From NCBI GenBank assembly GCA_030141605.1, contig JAQGDQ010000044.1, positions 220,001-284,000 on the forward strand: a DNA stretch of 64,000 nt, given 5' to 3'. Each line of letters opens with the position of its first letter. Position 1 is the stretch's first letter. This DNA comes from Tubiluchus corallicola (taxonomy: Eukaryota > Priapulida > Priapulimorpha > Priapulimorphida > Tubiluchidae). The notes beneath the pieces were generated by a model. The model did no database searches, was not told the origin of the DNA, and was given only the letters and a program-made list of their open reading frames with translations. Made by a program: the position numbers and the translations under genes. Shown here one piece after another: positions 11,629 to 27,500 of the stretch.

Positions 11629-12064
11629 ATAATGACGATGATGATGATTATGATGATGACGAGCATGACGAAGATGATTACGCTTATTCTCAAGATAAAA
11701 TAATGATAACGATGGTTATAATGAAAATGAGAATAAAAGAATAATTATGATGATAGTGATAATAACACATTTTCATTGACACATCAGTACAAGTGGGGAT
11801 AATGATTACAAATCACTAAATGAATAAAAAGTCCAATATGGTGTAGGTACTTATTATTGGGTGTGATTAAAGTACTTATTCTTTTATTAAGTTTCACCTA
11901 TCTGTACTTCAACTAACTTACCACTCTCAATACAAGTTCACGTACGATAAAAATAAAAACCATTTAACTGCTTAGTGAAAGTTACTAGCACACAACATTG
12001 GAGGTCAGAATTCACTAAATAAAAAAAACGACTAAAACAACAAACGTCAAACAATAAAAGTTAC

Positions 12065-12124
12065 CAGCGCAAACTGTTGGAAGAACTCTTTCACACGATC
12101 AACGTTTTCCCGGCAGATCAGTTC
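12065..12124 (-). CDS. Candidate 60-nt exon, possibly an upstream exon of the unnamed gene
   Basis: The sequence between a CATTAG acceptor and a GTAACT donor reads ELICRENVDRVKEFFQQFAL with no stop (20 codons, phase 0 to 0). The residue make-up looks like a real amphipathic helix. Joining it to exon 9650-9775 needs at least one more exon (phase 0 to 1), which I did not identify. It could also belong to another transcript. Confidence 0.35.
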
Positions 12125-12279
12125 CTAATGAGTGACAGGCCGCACTGTTGATGAACTTCTTAACATCTCTACCACTTGTTTTCAACCATTATAGCTATCC
12201 GCAAACCGTTTTCGCTCTCAGCACAATAAGAACTCAGCTGAAAATTGTGAAAATTAGCGTTTTGCTTACACTGTCACGC

Positions 12280-12350
12280 TTGACGCGTCGGAAACACGCG
12301 AAAACTGCAGCGGCCAGTCAAGCCGCGTTGACGTCATTATCGCCGCTGGT
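12280..12350. promoter_or_regulatory. GC-richer patch with CRE (TGACGTCA at 12329-12336); possible promoter
   Basis: Against an AT-rich background this stretch has many CpG dinucleotides (GACGCGTCGG, ACACGCG, AGCCGCG) and a perfect CRE palindrome. Such CpG clusters mark promoters in many animals. It lies upstream (minus sense) of the candidate exon at 12065-12124, so it may drive the unnamed minus-strand gene. This is inference only. Confidence 0.35.
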
Positions 12351-13189
12351 CACATGCAACAAGGTATTATTTATTGGGCTTTTGTGCGCTATCAAAATTA
12401 CAGGGTTGAGACTGTCAACAAGGGAAAAATTTCAAAAGCAGACTTCATAGAACTGTGTCTGGTTGAAACTAATTCAAATTTGATAGAGTCTACAGCTCAC
12501 TTGAAGCGGTCGACCTGTTTGGTGCCACTAATTTTGTCATTACAAACTAATTATGTTTAATTGTCACTGCTTATTAAAATCCCATTATCAAAAAAGTAAT
12601 TCCTCTGAAAACAATGGTAATAAATTTATAATAACGTAGAATTTGTGTTGCTGCGCTTTCTAATTTTCTGTTGTTGATACTATACGTGTCAAAAATATTC
12701 AAACATGTGTATCGAAAAATAACTGAAAGTTAAAAAACTGTTTCCGGTGTGCTATAAACAGTTAGTAATTTTACTGAATAGTGGGACTGTAAACAGTAAA
12801 AAACAAACAAGAAAATGAAAGCCTCATTGGGAAAAAATAAGCAAAATTTGGATGAAACCTGACTTTAATTGATTTCTTATTTGCATTTATAAGTAAAACC
12901 TTCCCTAAACTCATTGTGGTGTACTACACAAACGGTCATCTTTTTCAAGCTGTTTTGCATACTTTTGTTCAAGCCAATTGTATTGCAGTAAAAATCTTAT
13001 AAGTCCTATAGTAAAAAGGATTTTTATGCATTTCGGAATGCAGCAAGCTAAAACCTAACAGTTAATGACAAGACTTGACTAATGTAAAATTGTTATGACA
13101 GTGGGACCGGGACGTACCTTAATTCAAATAATATAAAAAATACATCTCCTTCAACGAGAGAGTGAGAATTAGTGCATAAGATTAGAGAT

Positions 13190-14095
13190 CAAGCTTTCGG
13201 GGATAATTAAATTCGCGGATGGATTTTTGTGAGTGGTCGAGAACGGGGGAAGAGGTTCGGGTCGGAACCAAAGGTTCAGAATCGAATGGTCGGAATCGGA
13301 GTTTCGGGTCATGACCGTTCCACGGGTCCACACATATTATCAGTAAATGGAGATATTACAGCGAAGTTCCACAATTTTGGCTCTAGCCTATTAATTATCG
13401 GTATGTGCCTAGAATCCTAGAGAAAGAAAAATGTTGTCTAGACTATGAGAGCAGGTTCCACCCACACACGCAGTACGGCAGGTAAACTTGCACCGACCCT
13501 GCATACTTCACTTTGCTAAGTAAACGTAAAGAAACCTAGTGGTAATCGCTTTGGTTTGCACTCAGAATAATTGCTAGAAACAATGATCATGCATTAACTG
13601 ACTAAGCAGCATTAACTGCTTGGGTGGACTGTAGATAGGCAAGATACTAATATCAGTGAGACAAGAAATGCACAAAATATTTTTCCTTAGGCGCTCTCAT
13701 TCTTTTATTTTCGTAAATTGTTCCAACATTATTAGCAAACCACACCCACCAGAATAAATTAGTCACACTAGCAAACGATTGAACGCATTCCCCGGTGTAT
13801 GTCTCACTAAAAGAAAGTCAAGCGTTTACTTCAAAAACGTTTTACAGAAAAGCGGTTGACAAATAGACGTTCTCACGAAATTTAAGCGATGAAGAATTTA
13901 ATCAAAGGCCTAGCCATTACTTCAAAAACCTAAATCAAATCGGTTTCCAAATATTAAAAACTCGAACCGGGAACTATACCGGGGTAGGTATAGGGGTCGT
14001 GATAATGAAAAAATTCAGGAATCAGCACGGAATTGAATGTGCCGGAACAGAGTTCGGAAATTGAGAAAAGTAATAGATCCCGAACACCCTAATAG
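13190..14095. repeat. Possible hAT-like or related non-autonomous element with TTCGG/CCGAA-rich ends
   Basis: At 13190-13330 the motifs TTCGGGTCGGAACC, GGTCGGAATCGG and TTTCGGGTC recur. At 13960-14095 CGAACCGGGAACTA, GCCGGAACAGAGTTCGG and GATCCCGAACACCC recur, partly in the opposite orientation. Such termini are typical of degenerate hAT-type miniature elements. I could not define exact ends or a target duplication. Confidence 0.3.
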
Positions 14096-14713
14096 GGAAC
14101 CAAACCAGCCAGAACAAACACTGAACCCAGCGATCGCAAGCCATTCACTGAACAGTCTAGCTGCTGCTTATCTTTGGTAGCCAAGCGTCCAAACAGTGAC
14201 CACACAACTAATTAACTCGCTGTATTAGAGAAATTTAAATTGTGTATTCAATTTTAAAGGTTAGTAAACTGGCTTTTTTACAAAACGCAGTCTTCAGTGA
14301 GGGCAAACACTTATAATAACTTACTATTATTTTGTCAAAACTATAATGACACGTTCTACATGAAGAACCAGCCAGTCCACAAAATTGTATGTCATTAGAG
14401 TGTGGCAGACCACTGCGTTACTAACAACAAGGTCACGCATGCAGGCTACGATAATCACAAATACGAAAAAAACGTCAACAAATTTATAGAATTAACACAA
14501 ATTGTTGATCTGAAGCAAACTAGATAAGCCAAACTAAACTGGATTTTCCTGTACCGAGTTCCGCTAAATATAGGACGCCTGTTATTACCTAAAAGTTGAT
14601 GTGTTTAAAAACACACACAATCTTGCCTCGAACAAATATTATATAAGTACAGATGAAAAGTTTCAGAATCTAGAGTTGTTTGAACTGAAAACAAATGGAA
14701 GAAAAAAAGAGTA

Positions 14714-14785
14714 ATGCTAATGCGGACTTGAACCACAAGTCTTTTAGCTGCAAGCTAAACCTTTTAACTGACCAAAAGCGCACAG
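14714..14785 (-). other. tRNA-Ala(TGC)-like sequence, probably a pseudogene or SINE head
   Basis: On the minus strand the anticodon arm is perfect (TTTAG / CTTGCAG loop / CTAAA, anticodon TGC). The T arm pairs (TGTGG, loop TTCAAGT, CCGCA) and a D arm (CTTT/AAAG) can form. The 7-bp acceptor stem does not pair, so a working tRNA is unlikely. The B-box-like GGTTCAAGTCC is intact enough for pol III. It lies just past the 3' end of SLC66A2. Confidence 0.4.
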
Positions 14786-15040
14786 TTTAGTTGACAACGA
14801 CACGCGCGTACTTAATAACGAATAACAAAGAAAAAATTCAAATTTATAAAAAATTACTTTATTGCAAAATTTAACGAAATATACAAAATAAAATTTGTAT
14901 ATTTGATTGTCAGTTCACAATACAAAAGGACTGGTGGCACCAAGGATACTTTTGACATTAATTTGTGAAATAAAATTACGTAATTATTTTTGTTATGATT
15001 GTATAAAATGACAATGGTGGCCTGCCTGAAAACTGTTCAT

Positions 15041-17541
<2,501 letters not shown>

Positions 17542-17999
17542 TTACAAGACAGTAAAGAACTCTGTGCAGTAATTATGACGTCAGTGATTGTATTTGTGTT
17601 TTCCTTTTGTAGAATTATTAATTTTAGACATACCTTAGTGCCGGGATCTACAACATCTTACTGTGGTTGCCTCAAAAAAGGTAGAAGTTATTGTCTTGGA
17701 ATAGTTAACCAAATTTTATCTATCTGCTATATTCACACAAAATTAAATCTTTAGGGACATTTTCAGCTGAACTGCAAAGACCAATGTGAAAAAAATCATT
17801 ACTGTTTTTTTTGTAAATTCCAACGGTGTTTTGCTACTAGATGATGTATAATTTTTACATGCATCCAATCATTGCTAAGTTGTTGTGTCAGTTCAGTGTC
17901 AGTTACAGATTCGTTTCAACAATCGTATCACATAAAAGGAATGACAGACATATAGCACCTACATCAATAAATCTTACTCAACACTTACAAGAATAACAC

Positions 18000-18655
18000 T
18001 TACGCAACACCAACAACAGTAGCACTCAACCCAAGGCTTACAACAACGAGGCTCACACAACACTTACATCAATGAGGCTTACACAACATCTACAATAATG
18101 AAGCTCACATAACACCTATAACACTAACACTTACACAAGACCTACAGTAAAGACAGAAACAACGCCTACCTATGACAACAACACTTTCGATGCTTACAGC
18201 AATGAGGCTCACATAACACCTACAACAACGAGGTTCACATAACACTTACAACAGTTAGCCTCACACAACACTTACAACAATGAGAGCCACACAACATTTT
18301 AAAACACCTATAACAATGACAACATCTTTAACTAACATAACAGTTAAAACAATATCACTCACTTAACGCCTACATAACACTCTCACAATACCCACAACAA
18401 TAAATCTCACTTTACACTTACAACAATAACACTCACACAATATCTACAATAAAGGCATATAACACCTACAACAATGACACTCACACAACGCCTTCACAAT
18501 GACATCACACAACATCAGAACACCCACTCAACAGAACGCACATAAGCCGCAAGAGTGATACTTACACAACACCAACAATAATTCTAGAAAAATCTTCTCA
18601 CATGACTTCTTTATGTAAAGATACTTACACAACATCTGCCTTCACACATACAACA
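18000..18655 (+). repeat. Degenerate tandem repeat, unit about 30 bp (CACTTACAACAATGAG type)
   Basis: Phrases such as AACACTTACAACAATGAG, AACACCTACAACAACGAGG and GCTCACACAACACTTAC recur irregularly for over 600 bp. The array is an old, scrambled minisatellite rich in ACA triplets. Confidence 0.75.
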
Positions 18656-19566
18656 ATTACTCATTAAATAAGTGAAATGTGGCATGTAAATTACGGGCCA
18701 AAAATTATGCGCTGCATTTCAAAATATTGTGTTATACGCGATTACATGAGGAACGGAGGTTTGGCGTTGTTATTTTATCCCGAAAAGAGGATTATATAAC
18801 TACTTCCTTGACAGACTTGTTTGCTCCTTTCAAAGATGACCTACTTTTCAAGAGTTCCTGATTCAATCCCAAAAAATTTTATGGAGTCAGCAAGATTTAG
18901 CCCATTGTAATTCTGTGCAGCCAGGTGCCTCGCTATTTTGCCACTAAAAATAATTTTCTTCATTTGTTTATTTCATGTATCCGTCAGCTTCTGCAGCTTA
19001 TTTGAATAAATATTTAAAACACAAATATGACATTTGTCAGTAGATATAAATTATTTTTAGCTCTGACTTTTTGTGACTTTTTACTTTTTGGCCAACTTTT
19101 GGGTGTTTTGAGTCTGCCCTTCAGTCAGTGGGCTAGGAAAACAGCAACCGGTTTATACCCAGAGGCGTAATGGTGGGGGATAAAATAACACTCACGTTTT
19201 AGCAAGTCGTTTTGCTGACAGTTACTTTTCGCTAAAGTTTCTATAAACTTGAGCTTTTTTGCCTTGAAAGGCGCGGGAAATTAAGTAACAAAGCGGTAAT
19301 GCACGTTTAAGATTAACGCATGGTATTTCAATAGCACAAAAGTTTTCGACTTTTCGACTTTTTTAGGTGTCATTTCTAAGGTCGGTCAGCGGTCGTCGCT
19401 CAAATCGACCTTTCAACCTTCGAATTTCTAAAAGGTTAAAAATATCAATTTAGAGGTTTGGAGCTCTACGGAGTTAAGTTTCACAAAGTGTGAAGGTGTG
19501 AAGTGCTCTACGCAGAATTCGTGAGACATAGTTATAAGCTAAATACTTTTTGTTTTAATTTAGTTA

Positions 19567-19760
19567 GTTTAGTTTATTCTATGTGCCATAACAATGATGA
19601 CACATGAATGTGGTGAGATTAATTACAATAAATTGAAAAAAAAATAAATAATAAAAGTAATAAAAATAAAAAGTAAATAATAAAGTTTTGTTTAGTAAAT
19701 TATTGGGACTATCAAAAAAGACGAACTTGTGAAGGTCAGGTCCAATAAAGCAAACAGAAA
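19567..19760 (-). mobile_element. Non-LTR retrotransposon 3' tail, copy A
   Basis: It shares a clear patchwork of blocks with 37236-37395: GTTTAGTTTATTC, then AATGATGACAC/ACAAAATGAT, AATAAAGTT, TTAGTAAATTATTG and GTGAAGGTCAGG. Read on the minus strand, both copies end in a GAATAAACTAAACTAA-like tail, the sort of short tandem tail seen at LINE 3' ends. The body is truncated. Confidence 0.5.
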
Positions 19761-19817
19761 ATGTGCAGTTGCATGAATTAAAGGTAATTAAAGGGAGGAG
19801 GATTGTGACAAGTGAAT

Positions 19818-20906
19818 GTAGGTAAAAATGGCACTGGTAAAAATTGCACAAGAAAAAATGGCACGGTAAAAAATGGCACAGGAAAATTAGCACAGGAAAA
19901 ATGGCACAAATTTAAAAGTAGGCAAAAATGGCACGGGTAGAAATGACACAGAAAAACAGAAAAGAATGACACAGGAAAAAATGCCACAAAAAGAAATATA
20001 GGTAAAAATGGCATAGGGAAAAATGGTACACTTAGTAAAATATGTGTTTAGAGTTAGGGTTACAGGGGGAAATAATTATTTTAGTTATTTTTACTTCTGC
20101 GAAGCAAGTTATGCTTCAACACAGTTTGTTTGTTTGTTGTTTGTTTGTTTGTATGGTTTTTGTCTGTCTGTTACGGCAATGAGTCTATTACGCAAAATTA
20201 CGCAAAAACTGTCTAGCAGATTTACAAGAAATATTGCAAAGAATGCCGAGTATAGGGCGCGAAAACGGGAATCTTTTCGTCAGTTCTTTTTTCACAAGTG
20301 CAAAAAATATCACGTACAAAAAACGTTCATGAAGCACATTTCGTGGATGCCTCAGAAGGACTGTTTAATACTTCTTTTTGTTATCTACACCTGGACAAAC
20401 AACAACGAGTTAGTTTAACTTCGAGTTCCACTTAGAGAAATTCTAGCTTGTAAAACTGTGTAACACTGTCTATAACCTTATAAATGTGTATAGCCTTATA
20501 AGGTGACTTGGCATGTATATACTTGTCAGTCAGTTTTTACTATCGCCGAAATTAATGGTTAAAAAGATAGATTAACACTATGTGGAACATTCGTACATCA
20601 TTGTCTATATAGTGCCAAAACAAGTACATTTTTGTATGTTTGCTTGTTTATCTTTGTGTTAATTTTTTAATCAAGCAAATCAGTCAAATAAGTTAAGGAA
20701 TGTTCGGCTTAGGCAGAGATCTGCTTCCTACTGAACGCACTCTATCGTTATTATAGAAATCAATTGCTTCAAAATAACATATTTGCCATTTTTTCCTACT
20801 TTTCCAGTTGTGCCATTTTTACCTATTTTTCTATTTGTGCCATTTTTTCGTGTGCCACTTTTACCATGCCATTTTTTTCTGTACCACTTTTACCATGCCA
20901 GGCATG
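19818..20906. mobile_element. Foldback-like element: inverted arrays of AAAATGGCACAGG-type units
   Basis: The left arm (19818-20036) is a tandem array of units like AAAATGGCACAGGTA. The right arm (20788-20906) carries the reverse complement (TTGTGCCATTTTTACC, GTGCCATTTTTT). About 750 bp of unrelated DNA lies between. Long inverted repeats made of short tandem units are the hallmark of foldback transposons. No transposase ORF is visible; the 131-codon ORF at 20023-20418 is not convincing. Confidence 0.5.
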
Positions 20907-21534
20907 AGGATGTAACGTGAAAATGAGAAAGAAAATTAGTTACACTTGAGAATGACACGAGATTGTAACAAACTGTAAACATATCAGCAAGGTAATCGCA
21001 ATAGCAAATGGTGATAGGAATCAGATTATGTCCACCTACTTACTGAGTTTCCTTTATACTTCTTCTGTTATGGACTATAATCAGGAGTCTTCTTCTGTGA
21101 ACATAACTGAAACTTTATAAATTATTTTGTTTGTATTATACCTATAATAAGCAGACTGTGGCATTTTTCGTACTTGAGAATATTTTATAACATTGTCCAT
21201 TAGCAAATTATTTATTTATTACTGATTTTTGGAACAAGAGTATCTTATCTATTATGTGTATTGTGGGTAATAAAATGGATTGAACCTAAAAAAGGCAATA
21301 ATACGGTGCGTAAAAATGTATATCTGTAACATGACGTCATTATGGCGTCCGCATATGTTATTTTTGGACAGCTGTTTACAGTTTACTTCTTAACTTGTTA
21401 AACGTTATCTTAAAACGTTATTCTGCGTTACTCTTGAAATTGTTAGATGACACTTTATTAAGCGTTATTTTTTAACTTAAAATTGATGTTTGATTGTAAC
21501 TGGAAGGTGGAAATGTCGTTATTAGTCACTCAAC

Positions 21535-24500
21535 ATGCCTCATTTTAGACGCCGTAGATTCTATCGTCCAGACGAACCAAATTCGAACGGAAAAATGGCA
21601 GAAGCAAAAGAGGGCATACATTCAGGCCATTTTATGATAAGCGACCCTCACAATGCTGAAGACTCCGAGCCCGGAACAGAGCCAGCTAGTCGCGACGACG
21701 CTGATTCAGTTGCCGTGGAATTACAAAGTGGCTTGATATCTGAGGCTGCTCCATCACCAAGCACTGCTGGGCGTGCTACCAAGGCAATTGATGCATCTCT
21801 TGCTAAACTATTTGAATGTATGAGTTTGGCCTACAGGTAAATATGTGAGCTTAGTCCTTTCACGTTACAGGTTTTGCAGTTACAAATCGTAACTTAGAAC
21901 AGATTTATTTGTAGTTTCTATTTGTATTTTTGGTTGTGTTTTCACCTATATATTTACCTGCTTTTTCTGTATTTATTTGCTGCTGTTTTAATGCTCTAAG
22001 TTTTTGTCATTTGTATTGTTTGCACTTGTTTTCATAAAACATTTATTGTACACGAGTTTGTAGTATGTAATAATAATAATTTTATGTAAAATTATATTCT
22101 CATACACGCAGGCTTTAGCAAAAACTGCAGAACCACAGTGTGTCAGTTACAAGACGAAATTGATTAACAACTACAGTGGTTTGAAGAAGATGACCTCTAA
22201 TTAGAATTTATTTATATTTGTTTTCACCATATCATATCATATCATAATACATTATTACATAATTTACGCTTATAAAGAAGATCAAGATGGCAAAAGACCT
22301 ACTGATCACCTGGTTTGTAATAACTGGCTTTATATGTTCTGACAGAAGTATAAAGAGAAAGTGATTGTCTTTTCAAATAATTAAAAGTTATTCCTCAAAT
22401 TTCTGCATCGTCTACAACTCCTTTTAATGTATGTATTGCAGACAGAAATGTTTATTAGCTGCTGGGGTTACTGTTTTGATCAGAAATCTTTCTAAATGTA
22501 ATGGTGAAAGAATCCAATTGTTTAAAACATTCTGTACTAATGTGTATCACTTTGGCAAGATTATTTTATATATTCATTTTGGCAGTTGAAAGTTACATAC
22601 AATAATTGTGTTAGAAAAGTGTTCAAGTTACCCCTTGATTGTAGTGCTCAGCAAATGTGCATAGATCTAAATATTCCTGATATTGATGTTATATTATGAA
22701 CGGTTATTATTCGCTTGTGATTAATTTTAATATTATTATTTGCTGTTTAAGGAATTCAGATGTTCAGGCTACATCAAAGTTACGTAATTTTTGTCTATTA
22801 ACATTGTACAGGTGACTTGCAGCATTTTAACAAAAATGCTAACTTGTAAACATTTCTTTTATTAATTTTATCTTGCAATTTTTGTAAATTTTAACTTTTT
22901 ACTGTGAATACGTTTTATGAACTTTGTGTTCCAAAATAAAGTAACTTACTTGCTTATATTCATGTGGCAGCTCTAGCATAAATGCAATATCGAATTAAGT
23001 TGAGGGCCAGTATGTTTGTGTTATAATTTGTTTTAGTCCCACCTACTATATTACCTGGGTGTTTATATGTAGTGCCCTTGGAGTGAATAAATGTCAGATT
23101 TATGTTTCATCAATTCAAAATTGCAGAACATTTGCATCCATTTGAGATCAAAATGGATTAGAGGGAACTGCGTTTATACCACCAGTAACGTTTAGTCATT
23201 GTAAATTATACTCTGTTCATGTTCTGCGTAATATTTACGTTTTAATGAAATGGAGAAACAATTTACCGTTTTCAGTGGGAAACTGACATCTCCAAAATGG
23301 AAGAATTTCAAGGGTATGAAGCTAAAGTGGAAGGACAAGATTCGTCTCAATAATGTTATCTGGAGGTGTTGGCATATTCAATGTAAGCATTATGAAGTTT
23401 GTGATACCTCATTTACTATACGAAGGTATCTTATGCAAGTAGTCCAGTGCATTAGTCAGAGGATGAATCGATGATAATCGGACCGGTATATTAAAGCAGT
23501 GCACTCGTATACTTGGAAGACGTTGTTTGTGTACGCGCGCTAAGTATAGCTGCGTCTACGATGAATTTATCGAAACAGATAGTGATTTCTTTAAAAAATA
23601 GAAGAAAATATGAGTTTTTATAATTATTTAATTAAGTTATGGTCAGGATATAAAGTCGAACAGTCGTAAGCCTCATAGGTCTTAAATCGTCAATTATCTG
23701 TAGGTAAAGTTTTTTGCAAATTTACAATTTTTTATTATATACAGAAATAATGTAAAATATTTTGTAAAAAAATATAAAACATTAGATACAATTTAAAAAT
23801 TTGTTACAAAATTTATTGTCTGAAAGTTTAGAAAAGCAGCCTAGTATGAAGTGCTTTGAAAGGCAATTTGCTAAATACGATTCTGACCTTGTAATTAAGT
23901 GAATATCAAAAAAGAAAAATGTATTTATTTCCATCATGATGTGTCTTCTAGTTCTATAGACCTAATTTAAACCTAATATAATTAAGTGGTAACCCTGTAT
24001 CAGTAATGGCCATTAGCCTTATTTGAAACAATGTACAAAAAACAACAAATTTTTAGTAACTGAATGAAAGTACAAACTAAAGGGATGTAGGAACTCTGAC
24101 AAGCTGGGTAAAGGCATATAACAAGTTCACTTTTGCATGTACTGTGAGCCAGAAAAACGTTGGTGTTTTTACGAAAGTGGTAAACTTTTAATTTTCTTGC
24201 AGATATCAAGAACAAGAATCCTATCATTTGTCAATTTTCCATCCCATCTGCTGAAACGGAAGTGCATGCTAAACCAAAGGCGAGTTTAATGCAAAATTTC
24301 AAGTTTCACTATAGGTGGAGATGTTACACACCATTAATTAATTGTTGTGAAAATTTCTACACACACAGTTAATTAATTGTTGTGAAAATTTCTACAGACT
24401 TGCTTTATTAAGTCTCAGTCGTAAGGGCACTTAATATAATGAAAAGGCTGAATTCACCCTACCATACCTGAAATGGCGTGGCTGCTTTTATATTTACCAG

Positions 24501-27500
24501 GATGCATTTAGTTTGTAATTTCCACACCACTGATTGTTTGTTCAGCTTATTGAACTACAAACTTTTGACAAATTATTCTTATGCTCACCTACCCAATTAC
24601 TAACTAGTACCAGTGGTGCTTAACTTTGGAAACTATTGAGCTCAGCCACTAGCCTAAAGTGCTGCCTCTATCCTTTCTTGATAGAACGTACCATAAGGCT
24701 ATTGCAGACTGCAAACTGTCCATATTCCTTTAACTTTTTTGATAATTAGTAACAATCGTTAAAATAATTTATGTGACGTAATTACCTGATCAGAATTTGT
24801 CTGCTTAGATGTATAAAGTGCAATTATATAACTTGCAGGTAATTTTTTGACTCATCAAAGTAACCAACTCTTTACATACCTTATTTAAATTTGCATTTTT
24901 CTAATTCTTTTAGGTTAAGACACTTGCTTTATGTTTCGATAATGAGCAAATTTGAAAATGCATTAGGCAACTCCACTAATACTTGACATGAGGAGAATTT
25001 ACTGATTGAATGAACCTACTGTTGTTGAACATATGCACCAAAATTTGATTAAAAAGAAAAATTATTAAAAATTCAAATTGAGCCAACATTTGAACCAGGA
25101 AACTTTGCATTACAAATCATTACAAATCCAACATCTGACTGATGCATTTACTCATAGGCTGTTGTTCTGGAAGGAATGTATTGGAAGAGAAAGTTGGAGA
25201 CGTGTATTGCGGAGTACAAACGCTGGCGTACATTTTCACGTAATCGAAGACTGTCTGAGACAGATGAGGTAGTAAAAAACAGCTATTCGTTTAAATAGCC
25301 CATTAAAAAATTTAAATCCCGTTTTCAGTTGAATTGCTATTAATGAAATTTTTTGCAGCTGGCAGACTACTTTTTGACATTGTAAAAAAATTTTAAAATA
25401 TGACGTTTCACTTTTTGAGTTCCTGGCAAAAAGTAACTAAAATGGTTGAAAAATGATCTTGTCTTCCCATGCAAACAGTAGATGACCATAGACACTAGTG
25501 TTTGAGTATTGAGCAAGTGTACAAAGCAAAAAATGTCAATTTATCGAATGCATTCGATCATTTGTAATGTAAAATTCTGATTAATAGACCTGCAATATTA
25601 ACAGTGATGTAGGTTGTTATTTTAGAATTAATTGAGCCAGAAAAATGTAGTGTTTGCAAACATTTCAGTGAATAACTAAAAAATGAAATTTACACAACTA
25701 CACAGAAAGTGAAAAATACCATTTGGAGGTGTTTTGTTCGAATTTATCAAACGAACTGAATCGCTTCCTGTCTGCTGATGTTATTTCCTGTTCACTTACT
25801 ATAAGCATTCTTTGTGTATTAGACTTAATTCCAGGCATTTTTACGATGATTTCTATTGTGCTTATATCTTCTATATTGACTGAAAAATGCCAAGGTCAAT
25901 GAGTGAAAAATCAGAAAAATTTATGTATTCTTTTACAGTTTCAGCTACTACAGCGCGTTGGGAATTCCGTACCCAAATATTTTGCAAGGGAAGAGAGATG
26001 GCACAAGGGTGGATACAATATAGCGACAACCGTCACGCAAGCGGCTGATTACTTTATGGAGGATGAACTGATGGATTTTTCAGATACTCTTTTTTCAACG
26101 CTGAATCAACCTTACAGTTTTCCGAATTTTCGCGAAATGAATTGTAAGTAATGGCTGCTTACTTCTAATTTAATTGTTGGTCTAAGAAATAAGAATCTTT
26201 AAATTAGGTATGGTTGGTACTTGTATGTATTTCTTACTACGTTACTGCAAAATCGATGATGTTTTGAATTTCATTTTTTTATTTCAAGCTGATTTAGCTG
26301 GCTTAGCATATAAAATTCATCAATGATCTTATAGTGGACATATGTTCACGAATCTGTAGTGTGAAATTTCCATTTAGCTGTTCATTTCATTTCTTTCTTT
26401 CTTTTTAATTGTGGTTACTGATGTCACGTTTTAACGCCAAGTTTTATTTTCGTTGTAAAAAAGATATGTACGTCAAGCAGTATGTGTAGGCCTGTTGTTA
26501 TTCTTATTATTAGTCTCTTGTTAATGCTGTTAATACTTACTACCTCTGTAGAGTACTGATTACTTTTGTTTATTTTTTGTTTATTAGTCAAAAACACCAT
26601 TGCAATTACGTACACAGATATATTACATACAGTTACACAAACTGAAAACAAAATTACTACAATTACCTATCAAGTGAGTAATCAATTAATGAACAAATGA
26701 TACAACTGCTTGCAGCTGAGCTAAAAGCTAGAATTTGGAAAGCCCAGCTGCAATGCATGGTGTGTTATTAGGTGTTAGGGGCAGGATAAAAACAGATGCA
26801 CAGTGAAAAGAGATGATGATGATGCGATGGCAAAATTAGGGTGTGGGTAAGTAATGTAAGTAAAAGAGAGAAAGAAACTAAAAATTATAGAAGAAAATAA
26901 AAAATGATGAGGTGATAATGATGAAAATACAATGAAATGGCTATAGCATGATAAGTCATTTATGAACACAGGGACGGACTGTGAGTGGCAACTAAAGTAA
27001 CAAACACAACTGGAAACAAAAATTCATGACCAAATCCACAAAGTGTTAGTTGTAGCCGGTTTTTGTTTGCAAGAAAAATATAATGGCTTTTATTTCTATT
27101 TAGAACCAGGAACAGATGATAGCCTTTTATTCTGTTGTAAATTGTATGTCAATTTATGTGTAAAAGGTTCCAAGAAATGAATGTATTGAATTTATTGCTT
27201 CGTGTGTTGTAAGAAACCTAAACTAGTAAACGGAAACAAATCAACCAAAAGAAAGAGCATTTAGTTTTGAATAAAAACATCTTATGTTAATATCTGGTGT
27301 TGCCTCAATTCACAACTCTGACGGCCATTAATGTAACGGGAGCATGCTGCCAAGTGTTTCTCACTGACATGAGGCATTTTTAACAATTTTGTTGGTTTTT
27401 GGCAATTAAAAGTGATAACAATTGCAAAAACAAATTGCACAAGGAACAACTTAATCATTTAAATATTATTCCTTATTAATAAAACAGTTTTGTATCTACT

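Larger units (their letters stand above)
9776..15040. other. Mostly repeats and AT-rich DNA between the unnamed gene and SLC66A2
   Basis: Contents: GAT/GGT microsatellite (10041-10375), a 30-bp tandem repeat (10578-10690), (GTT)n (11591-11628), a possible exon of the minus-strand gene (12065-12124), a GC-richer patch with a CRE (12280-12350), a stretch with repeated TTCGG/CCGAA motifs (13190-14095), and a tRNA-like sequence (14714-14785). A further minus-strand candidate exon, about 10943-10999, reads GFLFSSPKWLYRAF between an acceptor and a GTGAGG donor, but I could not phase it into the gene. The minus-strand AATAAA at 14858-14863 may serve SLC66A2. Confidence 0.5.

Noticed and set aside
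20050-20064. TTAGGGTTA telomere-like motif
   Set aside because: Only one and a half units; a chance match.
20023-20418. 131-codon ORF inside the foldback-like element as a transposase
   Set aside because: No DDE/DDD motif, zinc finger or known domain; composition looks like chance translation of AT-rich DNA.
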